Of a stretch of 64,000 nucleotides of DNA, positions 54,682 to 62,526 are shown piece by piece; positions within the stretch are counted from its first letter, which is position 1; each line of letters starts with the position of its first letter. The translations under genes and the position numbers were made by a program. This DNA comes from CAVVTR01 sp963751245. GTDB taxonomy: Bacteria > Acidobacteriota > Thermoanaerobaculia > Thermoanaerobaculales > Thermoanaerobaculaceae. The notes under the pieces were generated by a model, which searched no databases, was not told where the DNA came from, and was given only the letters and a program-made list of their open reading frames with translations. The stretch is from NCBI GenBank assembly GCA_963751245.1, contig CAVVTR010000002.1, positions 248,001 to 312,000 on the forward strand, written 5' to 3'.

Positions 54682-55641
54682 CTATCCGCGCGGCGTGATG
54701 GGGATGCGGGCGGCGTTGCGCCCGAGCCATTCGGCGAAGGTCTGGAGCGTCGGCAGCAACCTGCGCGCGGCCCCGGGGTCGCGCACGCCGGCGAAGTACT
54801 CGTTGAAGTCCCGCTTGAACTGGAACATGTTGCCGAGGTCGTCAGCGCCGGGGAAGCCGAGCGCCCGGTAGGCGTCGGGGGAGATCGCGTTGAACCGCAC
54901 CTCCTCGCCGAGGGCGAGCGCGAGCGCAGCCGCCATCTCGGCGCCGGTCAGGCACTCGCCCGCGATGGCGACCGTCCTGCCGATCATCTCCGCGCCCCTC
55001 TTGAAGACCTCGTAGGCGCACCTTCCGATGTCCTCGACCGCGATCCCGGGCAGCCGGGCGTCCCCGGTCGGCAGCGTGAGCTCCAGCGTGCCGTCGGCGC
55101 CGCGCTGCGGGCCCATCCCGAAGCCGATGAAGTTGTCCCAGTAGAACGAGGTGAGCAGGAACGTCGTCGGGACGCCGAGCCCGGTGAACACCGCGTCCGC
55201 CTCGCCCTTGGCGTCGAAGTGCGGCACCTTGTAGTGGCCCATCAGTGTCGGCATCCGGTCGTCGGTGAGCGGCACCCACTTCCTGGTGTCCTCGAGGGTG
55301 GACCAGACCGCGTGCCGGACCCCCGCCCGTTTCGCCGCCGTCGCCATGGCGCGCGCCTGCGCGAGCTCCCGCTCCGGCGAGAAGTGCTCCCAGTACGCCG
55401 TCACGCAGTAGGCGCCGTGGGCGCCGGCGAAGGCGCGCTCGACGCTCGTCTCGTCGTCGGTGTCTCCCTCGACGACCTCGGCGCCGCGAGCGGCCAGCGC
55501 CCGTGCCGCCTCTGAGCCGGGCCTCCGGGTGACGGCGCGCGCCGCGAAGCCGCTCGCGGGATCGTCGAGGATCGCGCGCACCAGGCCGCCCCCCTGCGCG
55601 CCCGTCGCGCCGATGACGGCGATGATCTTCTTCTCGCTCAT
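54682..55641 (-). CDS. NmrA/HSCARG-like NAD(P)-binding protein
   Basis: 319 residues, atypical SDR. Rossmann GATGAQGGG at 11-19 matches the NmrA pattern GATGxQG; no catalytic Tyr-x3-Lys is expected and HYKVPHFDAKGEAD is the usual replacement. Resembles HSCARG-type NADPH-sensing regulators or isoflavone-reductase-like enzymes. ATG 55641. Role here unknown. Confidence 0.87.
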   Translation of the reverse strand: MSEKKIIAVIGATGAQGGGLVRAILDDPASGFAARAVTRRPGSEAARALAARGAEVVEGDTDDETSVERAFAGAHGAYCVTAYWEHFSPERELAQARAMATAAKRAGVRHAVWSTLEDTRKWVPLTDDRMPTLMGHYKVPHFDAKGEADAVFTGLGVPTTFLLTSFYWDNFIGFGMGPQRGADGTLELTLPTGDARLPGIAVEDIGRCAYEVFKRGAEMIGRTVAIAGECLTGAEMAAALALALGEEVRFNAISPDAYRALGFPGADDLGNMFQFKRDFNEYFAGVRDPGAARRLLPTLQTFAEWLGRNAARIPITPRG

Positions 55642-55948
55642 TGTGCGGTTTCCCCCGGATTCCGTAGCGCGACCGTACCGGCGGCTATTCCACGACGTCC
55701 CGACGCCGGCCTCCGCCTCCGAGCTCCTTTCCCACCCGGTACCGGGGCGGCGCAGAGGCCGCGGCCGGTCCTGGGAGGCGCCGCTCCACCTGGACCCGGA
55801 CAACCGCCACGCCGGAGCCATGCTGGAGAAGCTTTGCGCCTGATCCGGCCGCCCGGGTGGCCCCTGGGAGCTCCTCTCAGCGGGACAGGCGCCTCGCCGG
55901 GAATGGGGGCGCGTCGTCGCACCGTTGCCTCTGCCACAGGAGGAACCC
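55642..55948. other. Intergenic region with TPR-gene relic
   Basis: About 307 bp between the divergent NmrA and DinB genes. It contains the C-terminal TPR relic at 55780-55842. The remainder shows nothing I recognise. Confidence 0.4.
55780..55842 (+). pseudogene. C-terminal TPR relic
   Basis: The forward frame reads EAPLHLDPDNRHAGAMLEKL then CA and a stop. It is a good match to the last half of a TPR at the C-terminus of exported hydrolases (pattern ALxLDPDNxHAxAMLEKL), yet nothing upstream encodes the rest. Likely the tail of a deleted gene. It parallels the one-TPR protein at 4363-4566. Confidence 0.45.
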
Positions 55949-58246
55949 ATGAAGAAAGCGACGTTGCTGCTCGTTGCGTTTGCCGTGGCCGCTCCGCTCT
56001 GCGCCCAGGAGATGATGCCCATGGCCGGCCCCGACGCGGTCGCAACGATGAAGGCGAGCTTCGACTCCGTCAAGGGCTATATCATCGACAGCGCGGCCGA
56101 GATGCCCGAGGCCGACTACGCGTTCAAGCCCACCCCCGAGGTGCGCAGCTTCGGTCAGATCATCGGCCACCTCGCCGACGCCAACGTCATGCTGTGCTCG
56201 ATGGTCCTCGGCAAGCAGAGCCCGTCGAAGGGCGTCGAGAAGAGCACGACCTCGAAGGCCGGCCTCGAGTCCGCCCTCAAGGCCTCGTACGAGTACTGCG
56301 AGGCCGCCTTCGCCATGCCCGAGGCGGCGATGGGCGAGAAGGTCAAGCTCTTCGGCCACGACAGCACCCGCCTCGGGGCGCTCCTCGTGGAGCTCACCCA
56401 CAACTGGGAGCACTACGGCAACCTCGTCACCTACCTGCGCCTCAAGGGCCACGTCCCGCCCTCGAGCCGCCCGAGGAAGAAGATGTAGCCGGCGTCCGCG
56501 GACGGCGGCGCCGCGCCGGCGGACAGGTGGCGGTGACGGGGGGCACGGCCCGGGCGGATCCGCCGACCCGGCCGGGCTCAGGGCGCGGCTCGCGCCGGGC
56601 CCGGACGCCGGCCGGACCGCGAGGAGGCGGCTGCCGGGAGGGCCGTACGGCTGTAGCGCGCAGCCGGGAAAGCGGGCCCGCGCCTCGCCGGGCGGCAGCG
56701 CCGTGATGACGAAGGAGATGCCCTCGCGCGCCACCTGGATCGGGGCCCTCGCCTCGAACTCCGCCGGTGTTTCGAACCTGAAGCTCGCCGGGTATTCGAG
56801 ACGCCCGGCCCAGGGGCCGTACTCGTACAGATAGCGCAGCGCCGGCGCCTCGTAGTACGTCACGAACACCCGCCCGGGGGCGAACGCGGCGCGGGGAAGG
56901 AGGTCGAGCTGCACAGCGACGTCGGTCACCGCTCGGCCCTCCACGGACTGGCGGTGGAGGCCGGCGCCCAGCGCCGCGGCGGCCACGATCAGCGTCGCGA
57001 GGCCGGCGCCGAGGCGCCGCGCGCGGCGGCGCGGGGGGGCGGCGCGAGCGAGCAGCCGGGCCCGGGCCTCGGCGGCAAGCGCAACCGCGGCCACGGCGGA
57101 GACCGCCACCAGGTAGGCGCTCCAGCGGACGGCGAGGTCCCACGGGTAGAGGCCGAGGAGCGAGACGGCGGCGGACAGCGTCTGGACCCCTGCGGCGAAG
57201 GTGAGGAGGGCGAACCGCGCGGCGGCGCCGGCGGCGTCGGGGCGGGGGCGGTCGCCGCCGGGCCGGGCCGCGAGACGCCGGGCCGATGCGACGAGGACCA
57301 GCACGATGGCGAACGTGATCGGCAGGGCCGCCGGCGAGATCAGGTTGCGGGCGAGGAGCGCCGGCACGTCCGGCGCGAAGGCGAGCACACCCCCGTGCGT
57401 GTAGGCCGGTGACGACAGTCCCAGCGCGCCGGCGTGCATCTCGGGACGGAGCTGGCGCGGGAGCATGATCGCGGCGATGGCCGCGCCGCTGACGGCGATC
57501 GGCAGGGCCGCCGCGGCCATCTGGGCGCGTAGCGTCCGGCCCGTGACGCGGCCGGCGCAGCCGCCCAGGAGCGCGACGAGCAGCGCGGCGGCGGCGAGGA
57601 CGAAGCTGTACCGCGAGGTGAGGAAGGCCGCGCAGACCAGGCCGAGGAGGGCCGCCCGGCGCGGCGACGGCCGCTCGACGGCACCCGCGAGGAGCAGCGC
57701 GCCCAGCATGATGCCTGCCATCTCCATGCTGTAGGCGCGGATCTCGAGGCCGAAGTAGAGCGCGGCCGGGACCAGCGCCGGCACCGCGCCGGCTGCGACC
57801 GCGAAGACGGGGGAGCGGGTCAGCCGCCAGCCGAGCAGGGCCAGGGCGAGCGAACCGAGCAGGAAGAAGGCGAACGGCAGGAGGCGCAGCCAGACCAGGC
57901 TGCGCGAGACGGCGGTCCACCCGTGGAGGAGCACCGAGAAGCCGCCGGGATCGAGGTTCTCCCAGGCGTTCCACCGGACCGTGTCGGCCAGCCCCCGGCG
58001 CGGGGCGAACGGCGCCGAGTCTCTGCCCACGCCCTGCGACATCCAGAACTGGGAGGCTTCGTCCCACCACATGCCCCGGTAGCCGAGGTTCCCGGCTGCC
58101 AGCGCGAGGAAGCCGGCGACGAGCACCGCCGCCAGCGCCGCCGCGAGGGGCGCCCGGCGCAGGGTGATTTCGCCGCCCGTCACGGCCTCCGGCCCGGCCG
58201 GAGGCGGCGCCGCTCCTCCTCCGCCGGGCGCGGGTCCGATGGTCAC
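55877..58246 (-). CDS. GT39/ArnT-like membrane glycosyltransferase (end uncertain)
   Basis: GTG 58246 overlaps the previous stop (GTGA), so it is coupled to the QueC-like gene. A Pro/Ala-rich N-terminus leads to the first membrane helix (about 33-52) and then GMWWDEASQFW with the Asp62-Glu63 pair of GT-C/GT39 enzymes. About 10 membrane helices and a periplasmic C-terminal domain follow. Credible content ends near 56580. The frame has no stop until 55877, running antisense through the DinB gene, so a lost stop by a frameshift near the end is likely (a stop in another frame is at 56578). Such enzymes move a sugar from a polyprenyl-phosphate carrier onto a lipid, glycan or protein. Confidence 0.72.
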   Translation of the reverse strand: MTIGPAPGGGGAAPPPAGPEAVTGGEITLRRAPLAAALAAVLVAGFLALAAGNLGYRGMWWDEASQFWMSQGVGRDSAPFAPRRGLADTVRWNAWENLDPGGFSVLLHGWTAVSRSLVWLRLLPFAFFLLGSLALALLGWRLTRSPVFAVAAGAVPALVPAALYFGLEIRAYSMEMAGIMLGALLLAGAVERPSPRRAALLGLVCAAFLTSRYSFVLAAAALLVALLGGCAGRVTGRTLRAQMAAAALPIAVSGAAIAAIMLPRQLRPEMHAGALGLSSPAYTHGGVLAFAPDVPALLARNLISPAALPITFAIVLVLVASARRLAARPGGDRPRPDAAGAAARFALLTFAAGVQTLSAAVSLLGLYPWDLAVRWSAYLVAVSAVAAVALAAEARARLLARAAPPRRRARRLGAGLATLIVAAAALGAGLHRQSVEGRAVTDVAVQLDLLPRAAFAPGRVFVTYYEAPALRYLYEYGPWAGRLEYPASFRFETPAEFEARAPIQVAREGISFVITALPPGEARARFPGCALQPYGPPGSRLLAVRPASGPGASRALSPAGSADPPGPCPPSPPPVRRRGAAVRGRRLHLLPRAARGRDVALEAQVGDEVAVVLPVVGELHEERPEAGAVVAEELDLLAHRRLGHGEGGLAVLVRGLEGGLEAGLRGRALLDALRRALLAEDHRAQHDVGVGEVADDLTEAAHLGGGLERVVGLGHLGRAVDDIALDGVEARLHRCDRVGAGHGHHLLGAERSGHGKRNEQQRRFLHGFLLWQRQRCDDAPPFPARRLSR
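55949..56488 (+). CDS. Exported DinB-family protein
   Basis: 179 residues from ATG 55949 (AGGAGG 5-6 nt upstream). Signal peptide about 1-19 (ending LCAQ). DinB four-helix fold with metal His in QIIGHLADAN and in THNWEHYGNLVTYLR. ATG 55949 is preferred over 55925 because of the signal and ribosome site. Third DinB-superfamily gene in the window and the only exported one. It overlaps in antisense the unbroken frame of the GT39-like gene, which is why that gene's literal end is doubted. Confidence 0.85.
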   Translation: MKKATLLLVAFAVAAPLCAQEMMPMAGPDAVATMKASFDSVKGYIIDSAAEMPEADYAFKPTPEVRSFGQIIGHLADANVMLCSMVLGKQSPSKGVEKSTTSKAGLESALKASYEYCEAAFAMPEAAMGEKVKLFGHDSTRLGALLVELTHNWEHYGNLVTYLRLKGHVPPSSRPRKKM

Positions 58247-59526
58247 GGGGACTTCCAGTACAGCCACCCGCGGGCGAGGCCGGTGCGCTGGACGAGCCGC
58301 TTCGGACCGCGCACCAGCGCGGCCCAGAGCGGTGAGCGCTGCTCGAGCCGGTAGCTCGCGAGCATGAGCGAGCGGACCCACGAGCGGTACAGCACGCTGT
58401 GCCAGATCGCGCGGCGAAGGTCGCGGGCGATGTCGCGCCTGCCGGCCTCCCTGGCGAAGGCGAGGATCTCCTCCTCGAACACGCGCACCCCCGGCGTGCT
58501 CAGCTCGAGGCGGCGGATGCTCCCCCTCGTCAGGGGCCGGGCGAAGCAGCGGTAGTCGCCGAGGGCGCCGGCGACCTCGAGGGTCGTCATGGTGCGGACG
58601 CACTTCTCGCAGGCGCAGCAGTTGGCCACCGCGTCCCGGCCGGGCTGGAGACCGGTGGCGTTGACGCACACCCGGAGGTGGTCGAACGTCACGGGCCAGC
58701 GCGACAGCGCCACCGTCTTCTCGACGCGCGACAGGTGCCCGCCGTCGTGGATCGTCTCGAGCGACTCGGTGGCGAGGAGATGGTCGAACATCGGGTGGGA
58801 GCCGTCGGGAAACCGGTGCAGATGCGTGAAGCGGTACGAGGACGGCACGTAGTAGCGCGAGAAGAGCCGGCCGAGCAGCAGCGCGGGCGCGGTCACGAAA
58901 GCCGCGAACGACTGCTTGAGGAGGAGCAGGCCGACGAACTGCAGCAGGTTGGTCCGGACGACGACGAGGTCGACCCCGAGCGCGCGCAGCGCCGACTCGT
59001 AGAAGCTCTGCAGGCGGGCGAAGCCGCCGCTGCCCTCGAGGTCCGTGTCGGGGTCGAACCCGTTGATCATGAGCGCGTGGGTGATGCGGTACGGTGCGAG
59101 CGGCTCGTTGTCCGGAAGATGCGTCCACAGGGTGTGGAACGAGTCGAGGCCGCCGGAGAACGCGGTTCCGACCGCACCGGCCGACCCTCCGGGAGGGCGG
59201 CTGGCGAGCCGGTCCGCCCGGACCTCGACGGTACGGAACTGGGTCGGCTTCCAGGTCGCCTGCAGCCGCTGGTAGTCGCGGGCCCCGGCGGCCAGGTGGT
59301 ACGACAGCTCGCCGTGGACGGTGAGGTCCTCCCCCAGCCACATGGCGAGCGGCAGCAGCGCTGCGACGAACCCGTCCGCGCGGTCGTCGACGAAGGCGCC
59401 CACCGCGGCCGGGAAGGTGAACCAGAGCCTGGCCGGCAGGACGGGCCCGGTGTGCTCGAGCTCGACGGAGGCCTCGATGGTGACCTCCGGACCGCTGCGA
59501 GTGAGTGTCGGGTGGCCGATGATCAT
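58243..59526 (-). CDS. QueC-like PP-loop ATPase with zinc-type Cys cluster (paralogue A)
   Basis: 427 residues. PP-loop SGGLDS at 124-129 (ATP pyrophosphatase fold), then HTLWTHLPDN and ALMINGFDPDTDL. A zinc-like cluster comes later: Cys287, then CCACEKC (Cys303/304/306/309) followed by VRT, the arrangement of the QueC C-terminus (C...C-G-x-C-x-x-C-x-x-R) with Gly replaced by Ala. A conserved ~95-residue N-terminal domain (up to TWKP) is not known to me from QueC. ATG 59526 overlaps the Mur-ligase stop (ATGA). It probably adenylates a carboxylate for amidation or ligation. The best paralogue is at 62523-63812. Confidence 0.75.
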   Translation of the reverse strand: MIIGHPTLTRSGPEVTIEASVELEHTGPVLPARLWFTFPAAVGAFVDDRADGFVAALLPLAMWLGEDLTVHGELSYHLAAGARDYQRLQATWKPTQFRTVEVRADRLASRPPGGSAGAVGTAFSGGLDSFHTLWTHLPDNEPLAPYRITHALMINGFDPDTDLEGSGGFARLQSFYESALRALGVDLVVVRTNLLQFVGLLLLKQSFAAFVTAPALLLGRLFSRYYVPSSYRFTHLHRFPDGSHPMFDHLLATESLETIHDGGHLSRVEKTVALSRWPVTFDHLRVCVNATGLQPGRDAVANCCACEKCVRTMTTLEVAGALGDYRCFARPLTRGSIRRLELSTPGVRVFEEEILAFAREAGRRDIARDLRRAIWHSVLYRSWVRSLMLASYRLEQRSPLWAALVRGPKRLVQRTGLARGWLYWKSP

Positions 59527-60808
59527 CGCCGCGTTCCCGTGGGTGTGAAGCCGAGCTCCGCACAGTCGTCGCAGAGGATCCGCTGGTCGCAGCGGACCCT
59601 CGTGCAGCCGACCGGGCCGAGCAGGGCGAAGTACAGCCGGGTGAGATGGTCGCTGACCAGACCCTTGACCAGCACCAGGTCGCCCGGGCGCAGGGTCGCG
59701 TCCAGCAGCCGGGCGGCGGCGAAGAGGTCCGGGCAGGCGTGCACGCACGCGGGATCGTGGCCGGCCTCGAGGGCGCCGTACTGACCGTGCGCGGCATGCT
59801 CGCCAACGAAGACGACGACCTCGGCCGACCGCGCCGCCGCGTGGCCGAGGCGGGCGAGCCGCTTGCGGCGCGAGAGGTTCCCGTAGTCGGAGACGTCGCT
59901 GACGACGACGATGCGGCGCGCCGCCCGGGCGGTCGCCAGCACCGCGAGCGCCGCCTCCCACGCCTCGATGGAGCCGTCGTAGTCGTCGCGGAGCACGGTC
60001 GCGCCGTTGGGAAGCGGGACGGGCTGCAACCGGCCGGGGAACGGCTCCATCGCCTGGAGCGCCGCCGCCGCAGCGGGCAGTGGCACGCCGAGCCGGCGCG
60101 CCGCGGCGAGCGCCGCGACGGTCGCCGCCGCCCAGTGCGGGCCGACGAGGCGGGTCGCGACACGGCACGACTCGCCGTCCGCGGTCCGAATGTCGAAGGC
60201 CAGCCTTCCTGGCCAGCGCGCGGCGACGTTCTCGGCCCATGCGTCGAGACCGGGCGAGGTTCCGGTGCGCACGACCTCGCCCCGCGCCACACCTGCCATG
60301 GCGGCGACGCGCGGGTCGTCGGCGTTGAGGACCGCAACGCCGTCGCGGCGGAGCACCTGCAGCAGCACGGCCTTCTCGCGCGCCTGGACCTCCGCGTCGG
60401 CGAAGGCGCGGGTGTGGGCCGGAGCACGGCCAGGACCACGGCCACGTCGGGCCGCACGAGGCGCGCGAGCCGCCGCATCTCGCCGGGCGCGCCGATACCG
60501 ACCTCGAGCACGGCGAAGCGGTGCCAGGGGCGGACGCGCAGAACGTTGAGGGTGAGCGGGAGGCCGGTGTTCTCGTTGCCTGCCGAGCGGAAGGTCCGCC
60601 TGTGCGCAGCGAGGATCGTTCCCAGCATCTCCTTGGTGGTGGTCTTGCCGTGCGTGCCCGTGACCACGACGAAGGTGGTCCGAGGAAGCAGCCGCCGCCA
60701 CAGGACCGCGGTCCAGTAGAGGAGCTGCGCGGCGAGGACGGTCGCCAGGTGGGCGGAGCGCCCCCGCGTCTGGTCGCCGAAACCGCCGGGGTTCATTCGC
60801 GACATCAT
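59523..60808 (-). CDS. Mur-ligase-like enzyme (frameshifted)
   Basis: About 428 residues. Start ATG 60808 or 60805, without a Shine-Dalgarno. A hydrophobic helix (about 20-36) precedes the Mur P-loop TGTHGKTTTK (49-58). GNENTGLPLTLNVLR and LEVGIGAPGEM are MurF-like. The frame shifts by one base at 60418-60426: AVLRP becomes PAHTRAFADAEVQAREKAVLLQ (part) and the central domain then runs intact with VLNADDPR and VSDVSDYGNLS. The C-terminus has CTRVRCDQRILCDDC, a possible metal site. It couples an amino group to an acyl-phosphate-activated carboxylate in known relatives; the substrate is unknown. It is not in a dcw cluster. Confidence 0.72.
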
Positions 60809-60836
60809 AGCCGCGCCGGCCGGCGAAGCCCGCCGG

Positions 60837-61538
60837 TCACGTCGGCCCGGAGGCGCCGCGCGGGCGCCGGTCCGCGCGCACGAAGCGCCAGCCGGGTGGC
60901 GCCGCGGCAGGGGAGCCGTGCGCGACGAGGACGTGCGGCCGCGCCCCGCACCCGATCGCCCGAACGGCCCCGGCCCGCCGGTAGCCGACCGCGAGCCACG
61001 GCGGGTAGGCCCACGGGTTGTCCGGCAGCACCGCCGCCAGGCTGCGCTCGAAGCCCCGCCGCTGCAGGTCCCGCAGGGAGAGGGAGTGGGCGGCGGGTCC
61101 GAGGCCGAGCCGGCGGTACGCGGGCTCGGTGTAGGCCCGGTACACGTAGGCATGGCGATCCGCCAACAGCAGGCGGCAGGCCAGGTACTCCACCTCGACG
61201 TCGCGGAAGCCGATCCAGGCGACATGGCGCAGACCACCGGCGCACCACGCCCCCCAGCACTCGTGGCCCTGCTCCATCCGCTGCCGGAACACCTCCGCGT
61301 CACCCTGCCCGAGCTCCACGAACGCCGCCTCGTCGCCCGGCGCGAGCAGCCGGATGCGGACCTCCGCGCGGGCGGAGCGGCCGGTGACGGGCTCGTCGAG
61401 ACGCCGCTCGAGCAGCACGAGGCGGCGGTAGCCGACCTTGGAGAGCGCACCGAACCAGACGCCGCCGGGGCCCTTCTCCCGGTAGACGCGCAGCAGCCGG
61501 TTCCACAGCGGGGCCTTGCGGCCGGTCATGGCGGACAT
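60837..61538 (-). CDS. GNAT-family N-acetyltransferase
   Basis: 233 residues. GNAT core about 60-190: acetyl-CoA loop in YRRLGLGPAAHSLSLRDLQRRGF, preceded by beta strand YRAYTEPA. A ~55-residue N-terminal region (PLWNRLLRVYREKGPGGVWF) is extra. First gene of the reverse-strand operon, 28 bp before the Mur-ligase-like gene. It may acetylate or acylate an amino sugar or amine made in the pathway. ATG 61538. Confidence 0.78.
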   Translation of the reverse strand: MSAMTGRKAPLWNRLLRVYREKGPGGVWFGALSKVGYRRLVLLERRLDEPVTGRSARAEVRIRLLAPGDEAAFVELGQGDAEVFRQRMEQGHECWGAWCAGGLRHVAWIGFRDVEVEYLACRLLLADRHAYVYRAYTEPAYRRLGLGPAAHSLSLRDLQRRGFERSLAAVLPDNPWAYPPWLAVGYRRAGAVRAIGCGARPHVLVAHGSPAAAPPGWRFVRADRRPRGASGPT

Positions 61539-61728
61539 CCTCGCGAGCCTGGTTCCGAGGGTACCACCCCGGTGGCCGCGACCGCTGCGCCGGCCCTCGG
61601 GCCGGCGGCCTGTTACACTTCAGCATCGACACGCGGGACCAGGCGGGGCGGGGCGCATGCTCCAGAGTGCTGCGCGGTCACACCGGGCGGGCCGTCGTCC
61701 CTTCCGGGCGCCGCCGGCGGCCGGGCGG
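61539..61728. promoter_or_regulatory. Divergent promoter region of the ligase cluster
   Basis: 190 bp between the GNAT and methyltransferase starts. On the forward strand TGTTACACT (61611-61619) is an extended -10-like box (TG-n-TACACT). On the reverse strand TGGTACCCT is similar but weaker. Both halves of the cluster may be expressed from here. Confidence 0.35.
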
Positions 61729-62526
61729 ATGAGCGACCGGCGACGGGCTGTGGGGCGCGAGGGCGGTCCACCCCGCGGGGTGGACCGGGACTGGTTCGCG
61801 GAGTACGTCGGACACGCCTACCGGTGCGCCGTCGGCCGGACCCTCGCCAGGCTCGACGCACGGCCGCCGAGGGTCCTCAAGACCGACCTGTGGAACGAGA
61901 CGCTGGGCGGCGCGAGGGACGTCCTCGGTGACCTCGGCGCCAACCACATGTGCTGGTGCGTCGGCATCGACCTCGCGCTCGACGTCTGCGCCGCGGCGCG
62001 CGCCAAGATCGCCGGTCTGCCGGCGGTGCAGGCCGACATCCGGGCGCTCCCGTTCCGGTCGGGGTGCTTCGACGCCGTGCTCGACCTCTCCACCCTCGAC
62101 CACGTGCCCGAACCCGACAGCGCCTCCGTGACCGCCGGGTACGTGCGGGTGCTTCGCCGCGGCGGCGTGCTGTTGCTCGTGTTCTGGCAACGCAACCTCC
62201 TCGTGCGGCTGCGCCTGGCGGCGAAGCGGTGGCTCGGCCGGCCCGAGAAGGCGGACCAGCACTACCTGTCGCGCCGCGCGGTCCTGGCCGGGTTCGGCGA
62301 TGAGCTCGTCACCGCCGAGGCGTTTGTGGCCGGCTCGCTCCTCGTCGCGCCCCAACCCCTGGTGGGGTTCTTCCTGCGTGTCCTTCCCCCGGGCGCCGCG
62401 GCGGGGCTCGTGCGCCGGGTGGTGTCGTGCGAGGTCTCCGGCCCGCTTCAGCCCCTGCTTCGGAGCATCGCCGGGCTCTACGGCGTGCTGGCGCGCCGGG
62501 GTCCGCGGCCGGGCGAGCGGCCGTGA
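61729..62526 (+). CDS. SAM-dependent class I methyltransferase
   Basis: 265 residues from ATG 61729; an upstream ATG at 61657 would add 24 unconserved residues and cannot be excluded. The Rossmann core runs about 45-150: GIDLALDVCAAAR as motif I/II region, QADIRALPFRSGCFDAVLDLSTLDHVPEP (part) as motif post-II to IV, and VRVLRRGGVLLLVFW as post-III, the Methyltransf_11 pattern. Motif I is poor in glycine (GANHMCWCVGID), so it may be a variant. TGA overlaps GTG of the next gene (GTGA). Methylates an unknown acceptor. Confidence 0.8.
   Translation: MSDRRRAVGREGGPPRGVDRDWFAEYVGHAYRCAVGRTLARLDARPPRVLKTDLWNETLGGARDVLGDLGANHMCWCVGIDLALDVCAAARAKIAGLPAVQADIRALPFRSGCFDAVLDLSTLDHVPEPDSASVTAGYVRVLRRGGVLLLVFWQRNLLVRLRLAAKRWLGRPEKADQHYLSRRAVLAGFGDELVTAEAFVAGSLLVAPQPLVGFFLRVLPPGAAAGLVRRVVSCEVSGPLQPLLRSIAGLYGVLARRGPRPGERP

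Noticed and set aside
58247..61450. Upstream part of a 1857-codon reverse frame covering the ligase cluster
   Set aside because: It is a chance join of three real genes' frames (GNAT shadow, Mur ligase start, PP-loop A shadow) with no continuous family match. Only the GT39 part beyond 58246 is real.
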